From Candidatus Troglogloeales bacterium (GTDB taxonomy: Bacteria; Nitrospirota; Nitrospiria; SBBL01; SBBT01), in assembly GCA_005239595.1 (NCBI GenBank), contig SBBT01000187.1, positions 1 through 9,614 of the forward strand: DNA of 9,614 nt. The letters run 5' to 3'. This document shows, piece after piece, positions 1 through 6,945 of this stretch; position 1 is the stretch's first letter; each line of letters starts with the position of its first letter. The position numbers and the translations under genes are program-made. The notes below the pieces were generated by a model. That model saw only the letters and a program-made list of their open reading frames with translations. It was not told where the DNA came from and did no database searches.

Positions 1-681
1 CGACTTTAACGTTTCTTTCAATTTTTGATGCTGCTCTGCCCGCTTGACCTGCCGATCCAGCGTATGGACCTGCCGTTTTATCTCTCCGATGATATCGCGA
101 ACGCGCGTTAAGTTTTGCTCGGTTGCCTCCAATTTGCGCAGCGCCTCCACCTTGCGTATACGATACTTCGTGATACCCGCCACCTCTTCCACCATCTCGC
201 GACGCTGAAGGGGGGATGCATTGATCAGATCCTCCACTTTTCCCTGTTCAATAATGGTATGGACCCTATATCCTGCTCCGGTATCAATTAAAAGATCGCG
301 GATGTCTTTTAGGCGGCAGGGCACCTTATTGATCAGATATTCGCTCTCTCCAGAACGAAAAAGACGACGGCTGACCGTCACCTCGGAACAGGGGGTATAC
401 GGTGGAGGAAGCTGGTCGGCCACGTCACCGAATGTAAGCGAGACCTCCGCCATACCTAACGCCTTTCGCATTTCCGTGCCGCTAAAGAGCACATCTTCCA
501 TCCGCTCTCCCCGCAATGTCTTCGCGCTCTGCTCTCCTAACACCCAGAGAATTGCATCAGACAAATTGCTCTTTCCGCAGCCGTTCGGACCGACAATTGC
601 GGTAATGCCAGGCTTAAACGCAATAGAGATTTTATCGCAAAAGGATTTAAAACCAAAAATATCTAATCTCTTTAGATACAC
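1..681 (-). CDS. smc: Chromosome segregation ATPase SMC, N-terminal part (runs off the window)
   Basis: This is the N-terminal ATPase head and the start of the coiled coil of SMC, the DNA-organising ATPase that works with ScpA and ScpB in condensin-type complexes. The visible 227 residues begin with the family's usual MYLKRL start, using GTG as start codon. Walker A is GPNGCGKSN at residues 31-39 (K37, S38). The Q-loop glutamine is Q51 in WVLGEQS. The conserved SGESEYLINK (110-119) and EQGKVEDLINA (145-155) blocks follow, and from about residue 172 the sequence becomes heptad-rich coiled coil. The rest of the gene (hinge, second coil, Walker B and signature motifs) lies outside the window. 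The GTG at 679-681 is preferred because GGAGGGG sits 3 nt upstream and an in-frame TGA lies at 697-699. A further in-frame GTG at 691-693 would add four residues and lacks a comparable site. The gene follows rnr after 144 nt and probably has its own promoter. Confidence 0.96.
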   Translation of the reverse strand, partial: MYLKRLDIFGFKSFCDKISIAFKPGITAIVGPNGCGKSNLSDAILWVLGEQSAKTLRGERMEDVLFSGTEMRKALGMAEVSLTFGDVADQLPPPYTPCSEVTVSRRLFRSGESEYLINKVPCRLKDIRDLLIDTGAGYRVHTIIEQGKVEDLINASPLQRREMVEEVAGITKYRIRKVEALRKLEATEQNLTRVRDIIGEIKRQVHTLDRQVKRAEQHQKLKETLKS

Positions 682-684
682 GGT

Positions 685-691
685 CCCCTCC
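685..691 (-). promoter_or_regulatory. Shine-Dalgarno of smc
   Basis: On the minus strand GGAGGGG is followed by ACC and then the GTG start at 681, so the GGAGG core lies 5 nt from the start codon. This strong match settles the GTG start against an ATG at 693-695, which is in another frame and reaches a stop after seven codons. Confidence 0.85.
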
Positions 692-722
692 ACATGTCAA
701 AATAAGAAATCAAACTTCGATT

Positions 723-751
723 TTCATACCATAATGGCAGTGAAAAGTAAA
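723..751 (-). promoter_or_regulatory. Candidate sigma-70 promoter of smc
   Basis: On the minus strand TTTACT (746-751) and TATGAA (723-728) are 17 bp apart. The -10 element is preceded by TGG, giving an extended -10 arrangement. Each hexamer matches the consensus at 4 of 6 positions. Transcription would begin near 715, leaving a leader of about 35 nt before the GTG. It lies in the longest and most AT-rich gap of the window. It was found by eye, so it remains a candidate. Confidence 0.35.
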
Positions 752-787
752 GAAAATAAACTAGATAGGGTATATAGTTGAATCTAG
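749..787 (-). terminator. Weak candidate terminator after rnr
   Basis: Reading the minus strand, CTAGAT (782-787) and its exact inverted copy ATCTAG (761-766) are separated by 15 nt and followed by the T-rich run TTTATTTTCTTT (749-760). The stem is short and only one third G+C, so termination would be weak or partial. It starts about 38 nt after the rnr stop codon and its T tract runs into the smc promoter candidate. Confidence 0.25.
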
Positions 788-825
788 GACCCAAGATATA
801 GGGCAAAACCGATCTAATGCTTATT

Positions 826-2841
826 TTACCTCTTAGTCAACGGTACCAGGCCAAAATCGATCTGAATGCCCTCGAGGTCAACACGTTCCACACGAACCGA
901 GACCGGGTCACCGAGCCTGAAAATACCTCTTCGGCGTCTCCCCATTAAGGCATGTTGTTTCTCATTGTAGACATAGTAATCATCTGTGAGAGTGCTGACA
1001 TGAACAAGGCCTTCTATAAAATAGGCCTCAATCTCTACAAAAAACCCGTAGGCTTCAACGCCTGTGATAAATCCATGGAAGGTCTCCCCTACTTTGTCTT
1101 CCATGAACTTAACCTTCTTCCTCTTAATAACCTCTCTCTCCGCCTCCATGGCCACCCTTTCCCGCTCCGACGCATGTCGGGCGATTTCAGGCAACCGCCT
1201 TGTCCATGCCTCTCTTTCCATTGCCGTCATCCGAGGAGCCTCTTTTATTAAACGGTGAACAATCAAGTCGGGGTATCGCCGAATGGGCGAGGTAAAATGG
1301 GTATACGCATGGGAGGCAAGGCCAAAATGACCACGGTTTTCCGCGGAATACCGCGCCTGTTTCATCGAACGAAGAAGGGTCTGGTGCACCAGCCTCTCTT
1401 CAGGCCGTCCTTTCACCTGCTCGAGAACGGAAGAAAAAGCCATTGCGCGGTCGGACCCTTGAAGAGACAATCCAAACGTCTGGATCAGCTCCTTAAATTC
1501 CAATATCCGGGTCGCCTCCGGCGCATCATGAATTCGATAAAGGAAAGGAATGCCAAGGGCCGTCATATGTTGCGCGACGGTTTCATTGGCAGCAAGCATA
1601 AACTCCTCGATGATCTGGTGTGCAATGTTTCTCTCTTCCCTGATGATATCCATCGTCTCACCGGTCAGGCTCACGATGATCTCCGACTCGGGAAGATCAA
1701 AATCAAGACTGCCGCGGGCAAGCCGATTGCCTCTTAGAATCATGGCCAGCGATTCCATCCAACCCAATTGCGGGAGGAGAAAAGAATACCGTTTCAGAGT
1801 ATCCGGATTTTTATCGACGCAGATTTCACGCACAGCGGTGTACGTCATCCTCGCATCGCTTCGAATCACGCTCTCATAGATTTTGTAACCCAACCGGCCG
1901 CCGTTAGAATCAAAATTCATCTCCACGGTCATCGCAAGACGATCTTCATCTGGATTTAAGCTACAAATCCCATTTGACAGCCTTTCAGGGAACATCGGGA
2001 GGACGGCATCAGGAAAATAGACGGACGTGCCACGCAGGGCCGCTTCCTGATCGAGGTAAGAGCCCATCGGAACATAATGGCTGACGTCGGCAATATGCAC
2101 GAACAGGCAAATCCCACCTTCTGTTTTTTCGATGGAGATCGCATCGTCGTAATCGCGGGCGCGCTCTCCATCAACCGTCACCGTTGGAAGCCGCCGTAGG
2201 TCTATACGCCTCTGTCTCGTCTCGGCGGAAACCACCGCATCCACGTTTTCACTGTCCGAAATAACCGCAGGAGGAAAATAACGGGGAAGATCAAAGGAGG
2301 CGATGACCATCTCGGTGTCAATTTTCGGGTCATCCAATCTTCCAAGGATTTTGACAACCTTTCCTTCTGGACGTCGTCCCTTCCCAGGATAGGACAAAAT
2401 CTCCGCCAATACGGCATCGCCGGTTTTGGCCGAAAGGCTGTTTGGGGGCGTCACATGAAGGTCATAAATAATCCGTTGATCCGAAGGGATAATCGTCCCA
2501 AAATCTTTTCCTTGCTCAAATTTCCCAACAAGATGGGTATGGGCCCTTTCAAGAATCTGGACAATGCCCCCTTCTCGCTTTCCATCCGGTTTAGTCCGCT
2601 CGATTCTGGCCGTCACACGGTCTCCCTGCATCGCCCCATTCGCGCCGCCCCTGCCGATAAAAATATCCGCCTCTTCTGTTTCCGGAATGACAAAACCGTA
2701 TCCACTGCGATGACCTTTATAGCGGCCGACCACCAGCCCCGCCGAAACAGGACGCCGTTCGCCGCGTGTTTTGACGTTCTGCCCTCCCCACGACTTTTTG
2801 TGACGCCGCTGCTTAACCGCTTTCTTCTGCCGTATAGTCAT
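826..2841 (-). CDS. rnr: Ribonuclease R, 3'-5' exoribonuclease of the RNB family
   Basis: RNase R degrades structured RNA processively from the 3' end, yielding nucleoside monophosphates, in mRNA and rRNA turnover. The 671-residue product has two cold-shock-type OB domains (about 36-98, beginning GRYKGHRSGYGFV, and 102-165), the RNB catalytic domain (about 210-535) and a C-terminal S1 domain (about 586-665). The four metal-binding aspartates are D224, D230, D232 and D233 in VDGERARDYDDA. GTSVYFPDAVLPMFPERLSNG (271-291) and FTSPIRRYPDLIVHR (516-530) are also conserved. It is shorter than the 813-residue E. coli enzyme: the N-terminal helix-turn-helix region and the lysine-rich C-terminal tail are missing, while the first 30 residues are strongly basic. 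The assignment to RNase R rather than RNase II rests on this domain order and motif wording. The ATG at 2841 has no well-placed ribosome site; GGGAGGG lies 19 nt upstream and may be folded. An in-frame TAA lies 33 nt upstream of that ATG. Confidence 0.95.
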   Translation of the reverse strand: MTIRQKKAVKQRRHKKSWGGQNVKTRGERRPVSAGLVVGRYKGHRSGYGFVIPETEEADIFIGRGGANGAMQGDRVTARIERTKPDGKREGGIVQILERAHTHLVGKFEQGKDFGTIIPSDQRIIYDLHVTPPNSLSAKTGDAVLAEILSYPGKGRRPEGKVVKILGRLDDPKIDTEMVIASFDLPRYFPPAVISDSENVDAVVSAETRQRRIDLRRLPTVTVDGERARDYDDAISIEKTEGGICLFVHIADVSHYVPMGSYLDQEAALRGTSVYFPDAVLPMFPERLSNGICSLNPDEDRLAMTVEMNFDSNGGRLGYKIYESVIRSDARMTYTAVREICVDKNPDTLKRYSFLLPQLGWMESLAMILRGNRLARGSLDFDLPESEIIVSLTGETMDIIREERNIAHQIIEEFMLAANETVAQHMTALGIPFLYRIHDAPEATRILEFKELIQTFGLSLQGSDRAMAFSSVLEQVKGRPEERLVHQTLLRSMKQARYSAENRGHFGLASHAYTHFTSPIRRYPDLIVHRLIKEAPRMTAMEREAWTRRLPEIARHASERERVAMEAEREVIKRKKVKFMEDKVGETFHGFITGVEAYGFFVEIEAYFIEGLVHVSTLTDDYYVYNEKQHALMGRRRRGIFRLGDPVSVRVERVDLEGIQIDFGLVPLTKR

Positions 2842-2848
2842 AGACGAT

Positions 2849-2866
2849 GGAGGAATGAATCCCTCC
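2849..2866 (-). promoter_or_regulatory. Candidate hairpin hiding the rnr Shine-Dalgarno
   Basis: On the minus strand GGAGGGA (2860-2866), loop TTCA, and TTCCTCC (2849-2855) form a potential 7-bp stem containing one G-T pair and a 4-nt loop. The 5' arm is the only strong Shine-Dalgarno match before rnr. It is 19 nt from the ATG at 2841 but only 4 nt from an in-frame ATT at 2854-2856. No T-run follows the stem, so it does not look like a gpmI terminator. Any role in translation is inferred. Confidence 0.4.
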
Positions 2867-2914
2867 CTTTAAAGAAGCCCCTTGATAAAGTATGGTAGAA
2901 AGGAGAGAAGCTAC

Positions 2915-4471
2915 CTAATGAACAATCAAAGACTCATGACTCATCTGTGGCGGCTTTGGGATCTGCATCAGTTCCAGGATAGTCGGGGCAATATTTGCAT
3001 GAATGCCGGACCGCAGGGTCAGTTTCTCCGCTGTGACAAGGATGAAAGGAACAGGGAGGGTGGTATGGGCCGTGTGCGGGGCGCCAGTCTGATAATCGAC
3101 CATCTGCTCTAAATTGCCATGATCCCCCGTGATCAACGCGATCCCTTTTACCCGCAAAATCGTCTTTATAATTTTCTCAAGGCACCGATCGATCACCTCC
3201 ACGGCCGAAATGGCTGCCTTTAAATTACCCGAATGTCCCACCATATCCGGATTGGCAAAATTAAGGACAATAAAATCAAACTTCCCTGCTTCAATCTGCC
3301 GAGCCGTTGTATCCGCTACTTCATAGGCACTCATTTCGGGCTTCTGATCATACGTCGCCACCTCCTTCGGCGAAGGGATCAGGATTCTCTCCTCTCCTTC
3401 AAAAGGAACCTCTCTCCCCCCATTAAAAAAATAGGTGACATGGGCATATTTCTCCGTCTCGGCAATACGCAATTGCCGAAGCCCACGCTGGCTTAGAATC
3501 TCGCCCAGAATTTTCTCAAGGCAGACCGGCGGGAAGGCAACCGGGTGACAAAACGTTTCATCATAAGACGTCATCGTGGTAAACGATGCCAGGTTAACGG
3601 CACGGCCTCTTGGAAAAGCGGAAAACTCTCTTTCTGTAAGGGCCCGGGTTATCTGGCGGGCCCGGTCCGCCCTAAAGTTGAAGAAAATCACGCAATCGCC
3701 ATCGTAAATCCTGCCAACGGGATTCTTCCCTTCGCAAATCACAATCGGTTTTACAAATTCATCGGTCACCTGCAGGGCATAACTTTGCTCGATCGCTGAA
3801 ATAGGCGAGGAGGCCCACGCTCCAACACCTTTTACTATCGCCTGATACGCCTTCTCCGTTCGATCCCATCGTTTATCCCGGTCCATTGCGTAGTAACGCC
3901 CGATCAGAGTAGCGATCTTCCAATCTCCATCAGCAGGCTGTCTCTCCCGTATCATCTTCTCTAAAGAAGTGATAAACGATATCGCAGATTGAGGTGGCGT
4001 GTCTCGACCATCCAGAAATGGGTGAACACGGAGTCGACGGATTTCCTTCTTCCTGGCCAGATCAAGAAGGGCAACAAGGTGCTCCATATGGCTATGAACT
4101 CCGCCATCGGACACCAATCCTAACAGATGGACGGTCACATCCTTTTTTTGAGCCGGGAGGAGTCCCTGATGAAGGACAGCGTTTGTAGAAAATGAACCAT
4201 CCAGAATCGCCTTGTTGATTCTGGTCAAATCCTGATAAACGATGCGACCGGCGCCCATGTTAAGATGTCCCACCTCCGAGTTTCCCATTTGATCGTCAGG
4301 AAGACCGACCGCCTCCCCTGAACACAAGAGGCGGGTATTCGGATAGGTCGCAAGAAGGTAGCGATAGAACAAGGGATTTGCCAATGAGATGGCATTTGCT
4401 TCTTTTTTAGGATTAATTCCCCAGCCGTCCAAGACAATTAAAACGACCGGCTTGGGAACAGGCGTTCCCAT
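2915..4471 (-). CDS. gpmI: 2,3-bisphosphoglycerate-independent phosphoglycerate mutase
   Basis: The enzyme interconverts 3- and 2-phosphoglycerate in glycolysis and gluconeogenesis, using two Mn ions and a phosphoserine intermediate. From the ATG at 4471 it is 518 residues, close to the usual 510-515. LDGWG near the start supplies metal ligand D15, and the catalytic serine is S65 in MGNSEVGHLNMGAGR. SDGGVHSH (121-128), DGRDTPP (154-160), FNFRADR (264-270) and EKYAHVTYFFNGG (340-352) line the substrate site. The second metal cluster is D409, H413, D450, H451 and the PHTAHT histidines (466 and 469). It is the alkaline-phosphatase-superfamily type, unrelated to the cofactor-dependent GpmA. The ATG shares its A with the TGA of the upstream gene (TGATG), suggesting translational coupling. 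A TTG one codon earlier (4472-4474) is also possible. The Shine-Dalgarno is weak (AGAGAA). The gene ends in TAG, 73 nt before rnr. Confidence 0.97.
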   Translation of the reverse strand: MGTPVPKPVVLIVLDGWGINPKKEANAISLANPLFYRYLLATYPNTRLLCSGEAVGLPDDQMGNSEVGHLNMGAGRIVYQDLTRINKAILDGSFSTNAVLHQGLLPAQKKDVTVHLLGLVSDGGVHSHMEHLVALLDLARKKEIRRLRVHPFLDGRDTPPQSAISFITSLEKMIRERQPADGDWKIATLIGRYYAMDRDKRWDRTEKAYQAIVKGVGAWASSPISAIEQSYALQVTDEFVKPIVICEGKNPVGRIYDGDCVIFFNFRADRARQITRALTEREFSAFPRGRAVNLASFTTMTSYDETFCHPVAFPPVCLEKILGEILSQRGLRQLRIAETEKYAHVTYFFNGGREVPFEGEERILIPSPKEVATYDQKPEMSAYEVADTTARQIEAGKFDFIVLNFANPDMVGHSGNLKAAISAVEVIDRCLEKIIKTILRVKGIALITGDHGNLEQMVDYQTGAPHTAHTTLPVPFILVTAEKLTLRSGIHANIAPTILELMQIPKPPQMSHESLIVH

Positions 4472-5841
4472 CAAATGATTTCTCTGGGATAGGGGATAGA
4501 ATAAGGTGTCTCAGTCAGCGCCTTTTTGGGCGCCTTATCCACCAGGATCGGCTTGGCCTGATAGCTGTTCCACTGGCCGCACCGACCACATCGACCGGAC
4601 CACGCAATCGTATGATAGTCACAAGCGGAACAATAGTAAGAAACCAAAACATGCTTCTTTAACTTCAAGCTTTTCTTTAACGCATCAACAGCCAGACTCA
4701 ACTCCCCTTTTCTTAGATAAAGATTGCCCAGGATCTTATGCAGATCAGGGAAGTACTCAATCTGCGGTTCAATTTCAGATAAGAGGTCATATGCGTCATC
4801 CACCATTTCAAGGCGATAATATAGTTTTCCCAGATAAAACTTGAGAACGATATCATTTGGATCTTTCTCTAACGCCTTCCGGTAAACATGGAGTACCTTC
4901 TCCGGTTCACCCATCTCAAGATATAAATCTTCCAGGCGATGAAGCAGGATAATATGCCTGGTCATCTCATACGCCTTTTCCAAAAGACGGGCTCCGAGAT
5001 ATGGCCTCCCCCCTTTAACATGGATATCAGACAGACCGATATAGGCCGGCAGGAATCCTTTATCAAGCTTGATCGCCCCTTTGAAATAACGCCTGGCCCC
5101 TTCTAACTGATTAGCATGAAGACAGCACATCCCCGCTTCGTATTTAATCCCAAGAAGTGCAACTGCTTCTTTCTCCGCAACCTCTTTCGGCTGTGGAAGC
5201 CGTATGACCTTCTCCTGGACAGGGTGGGCTTCCTCCCAACGCTGAAGGCGGATATAAATATCTCTTAAGCGCATCAAGGCGGTTAAATTGGTCCCGTCAA
5301 GATGCAGAATCTCTTTAAGATATTGTGTCGCCTCTTCAAACCGTTGTGTTTCTTCTAAATCATAAGAGAGCGCAAGGAGGACTTCAATGTTTTGTTCGTC
5401 TAAGCTGCGCGCTTTTCGATGAAGTTTAATTGCCTCGTTATGATTCCCCTGGATGCGGTAAATCTTTCCAAGACGCAGAAAGGAATTAATATGATTCGCA
5501 TTGAGGCTTAATATCTTCTGAAAGAGGGTGGTGGCATCCCGATACCGTTTTGCAAGAAAGGCATTGACCGCTTCCGTGTAATACGTTTCAATCTGCGCCT
5601 CCTTCCGTTTTTGGCGGGCATATTTCCAATTCAGGATGAAATACTTGATCTCATGCACCCCGGCAAAGAGAATCACCAATCCTCCTCCGAAGGCTGTAGA
5701 AAAAAGGATCAGCGACGTGACCGACATCTGAAACGACATGTCTCTGGTCACGAAGAAAACCACTTTTTCAGGATTCAACTGCGCCAAATAGCCGGCGAGA
5801 CCGATGAAGATCAAAAAAAGGAGAATTAAGAAAGCTGCCAT
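4471..5841 (-). CDS. Membrane-anchored TPR protein with LapA-like N-terminus and LapB-like body (LapAB fusion)
   Basis: The 456-residue protein has three parts. Residues 2-22 and 42-64 are two hydrophobic membrane segments joined by a short loop containing LNPEKVVFFV, the layout of the small protein LapA (DUF1049). Residues 85-400 are a chain of tetratricopeptide repeats, for example around 87-120, 121-150, 155-185, 235-262 and 315-345. Residues 402-425 form a rubredoxin-like zinc ribbon with C404, C407, C418 and C421 and the tail GQWNSY. TPRs plus a terminal metal ribbon behind a membrane anchor define LapB (YciM), which in E. coli recruits FtsH to degrade LpxC and so controls lipopolysaccharide synthesis; LapA is its separate small partner there. 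That function is inferred from architecture. The remaining 30 C-terminal residues are unrecognised. The gene follows rsfS after 52 nt, has a poor Shine-Dalgarno and overlaps gpmI by one base. The ribbon also resembles that of RadA, but nothing else does. Confidence 0.82.
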   Translation of the reverse strand: MAAFLILLFLIFIGLAGYLAQLNPEKVVFFVTRDMSFQMSVTSLILFSTAFGGGLVILFAGVHEIKYFILNWKYARQKRKEAQIETYYTEAVNAFLAKRYRDATTLFQKILSLNANHINSFLRLGKIYRIQGNHNEAIKLHRKARSLDEQNIEVLLALSYDLEETQRFEEATQYLKEILHLDGTNLTALMRLRDIYIRLQRWEEAHPVQEKVIRLPQPKEVAEKEAVALLGIKYEAGMCCLHANQLEGARRYFKGAIKLDKGFLPAYIGLSDIHVKGGRPYLGARLLEKAYEMTRHIILLHRLEDLYLEMGEPEKVLHVYRKALEKDPNDIVLKFYLGKLYYRLEMVDDAYDLLSEIEPQIEYFPDLHKILGNLYLRKGELSLAVDALKKSLKLKKHVLVSYYCSACDYHTIAWSGRCGRCGQWNSYQAKPILVDKAPKKALTETPYSIPYPREII

Positions 5842-5893
5842 TCTATCGGTTCAACTCTTTTACACTTCCCCTGTCAAGTGCCTTTACGCACAA

Positions 5894-6271
5894 TTACGTA
5901 GTAGGAACCTTAGGGGCGTCTCCCCAAAGCCGATCCAAACTATAAAGCTCTCGGGTTTCAGATCTAAAAATATGAAGGATCACATCATTATAATCCATTA
6001 GAACCCAAATTCCGGATTCAGTCCCTTCAATGCCAACAGGGTGGACACCAAACTTCGAGAGTGATTCTTTAACGACATCTACAATAGCTTGTATCTGGGG
6101 GCGCGAGTCGGCAGAGCAGATAACAAAAAAATCGGTTAATGAAGTCAATCCCTCAAGACTTAAAATGACAACATCTTCTGCGTGTTTCTCAAGAACGAGA
6201 TCCACTATATGAAGTGCTTTATCCTTAGCCTTCCACGATGCAACGGCTGTCTGGTCTCTTAAAATTGACAT
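5894..6271 (-). CDS. rsfS: Ribosomal silencing factor RsfS (Iojap/YbeB family)
   Basis: RsfS binds protein L14 on the large ribosomal subunit and blocks joining of the subunits when growth slows. The 125-residue product covers the whole family domain: TDFFVICSADSRPQIQAI at 46-63, GIEGTESGIWVLMDY at 80-94 and DVILHIFRSETRELYSLDRLW at 96-116, ending in the common GDAPKV. The start at 6271 is the only canonical start between an in-frame upstream TAA and the conserved domain. GAGAGG touches that ATG directly and AGAGGGG lies farther upstream, inside the end of nadD, so neither site is ideally spaced. Re-initiation after nadD, whose stop lies 5 nt away, is plausible. The nadD-rsfS pairing is common in bacteria and supports both assignments. 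Confidence 0.95.
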   Translation of the reverse strand: MSILRDQTAVASWKAKDKALHIVDLVLEKHAEDVVILSLEGLTSLTDFFVICSADSRPQIQAIVDVVKESLSKFGVHPVGIEGTESGIWVLMDYNDVILHIFRSETRELYSLDRLWGDAPKVPTT

Positions 6272-6276
6272 CCTCT

Positions 6277-6933
6277 CTAGTAAAGCCCCTCTTTAATTAT
6301 ATAGGACTTAACTTTATCCGGCAAGAGATTTTTAGTCTCTTTTTGAGCCGCTATCTTCTGCCTAATTTCGCTCGCCGAGATGTGACATGGAGGAGTCTGG
6401 ATAAAGTGAAGTTGGGTTCCTGATTCGGTCGAATAGATGTAGACGCTCTCTGTTCCGTTATCCAGCTGTCTTAAGGAAACCAGGTCAAACCCTTGTAACG
6501 AGGGAAGAGGGGAAAAGCCGGAGAAAGGAAAACCCTGTCTGGACACAATCACGAAATCGCATAGTCTTAAAAGGCGATCTGGTTCTCTCCATGTGGAGAT
6601 CTCTGAAAAGGCATCCATTCCAATAATAAAAAAAAACCGATCATGGGGACAGCGCGATTTCAGCTCTTCAATCGTGTCGATGGAATATGACAGCCCGGGT
6701 CTTCTCGTCTCAATATCAGAAACCTCGAATACGGGATAATTGATCAAGGCGAGGCGCGTCATTTCCAAGCGCTGGGAAGCGCTGGGAAGCGCTTGATTAT
6801 TCTTATGCGGCGGGCTGCCTGAGGGGATGAATAATACTTTCTCAAGCAGGAACTTTTTTAGAACGGCCTCGGCGATTTGAAGGTGGCCCTCATGGATCGG
6901 ATTAAAGGTGCCACACAACAGTCCTACACGCAT
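6277..6933 (-). CDS. nadD: Nicotinate-nucleotide adenylyltransferase
   Basis: NadD joins nicotinate mononucleotide and ATP to form deamido-NAD in NAD synthesis. The 218-residue product opens with the nucleotidyltransferase motif GTFNPIHEGHL (8-18; HxGH histidines H14 and H17). It carries PPHK at 41-44, GMDAFSEISTW at 105-115, and ISASEIR at 185-191, a variant of the usual ISSTxIR motif that contacts ATP phosphates. It ends VKSYIIKEGLY, typical of the family. The reading frame continues 49 codons farther upstream into proA, but the family starts at MRVGLLCGTF and the ATG at 6933 has AAAGG 7 nt before it, so that start is chosen. The proA stop lies 10 nt upstream. A 10-bp tandem repeat lies within the coding region at 6767-6793. 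Confidence 0.96.
   Translation of the reverse strand: MRVGLLCGTFNPIHEGHLQIAEAVLKKFLLEKVLFIPSGSPPHKNNQALPSASQRLEMTRLALINYPVFEVSDIETRRPGLSYSIDTIEELKSRCPHDRFFFIIGMDAFSEISTWREPDRLLRLCDFVIVSRQGFPFSGFSPLPSLQGFDLVSLRQLDNGTESVYIYSTESGTQLHFIQTPPCHISASEIRQKIAAQKETKNLLPDKVKSYIIKEGLY
6767..6793. repeat. 10-bp tandem repeat, 2.7 copies, inside nadD
   Basis: On the plus strand AAGCGCTGGG occurs twice in a row, followed by AAGCGCT. On the coding strand this encodes the stretch around QALPSASQRLE, residues 47-57 of NadD, just after the PPHK motif. Each copy contains the palindrome AGCGCT. Because the unit is not a multiple of three, adding or losing one copy would shift the reading frame. Confidence 0.8.
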
Positions 6934-6940
6934 GCTAACG

Positions 6941-6945
6941 CCTTT
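6941..6945 (-). promoter_or_regulatory. Shine-Dalgarno of nadD overlapping the proA stop
   Basis: On the minus strand TAA (proA stop, 6944-6946) runs into AAAGG, followed by 7 nt and the ATG at 6933. The site supports the short NadD start and suggests that ribosomes finishing proA pass straight to nadD. Confidence 0.6.

Noticed and set aside
672..695. Seven-codon open frame (ATG at 693-695) overlapping the smc start
   Set aside because: It has no ribosome site of its own, and the GGAGGGG lies inside it, serving the GTG of smc. Leader-peptide function is not supported.
221..781. Long plus-strand open frame of 186 codons opposite smc
   Set aside because: It is antisense to a clear SMC head on the minus strand, has no recognisable motif and no supporting ribosome site; its composition reads as a shadow of the real gene.
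1255..1737. Plus-strand open frame of 160 codons opposite rnr
   Set aside because: It lies wholly within the conserved catalytic region of RNase R on the other strand and shows no domain.
5845..5885. TTGACA and a short CACTT/AAGTG inverted repeat before the LapA/LapB-like gene
   Set aside because: No acceptable -10 hexamer lies 16-18 bp downstream of TTGACA, and the 5-bp inverted repeat is too short to stand out from chance.
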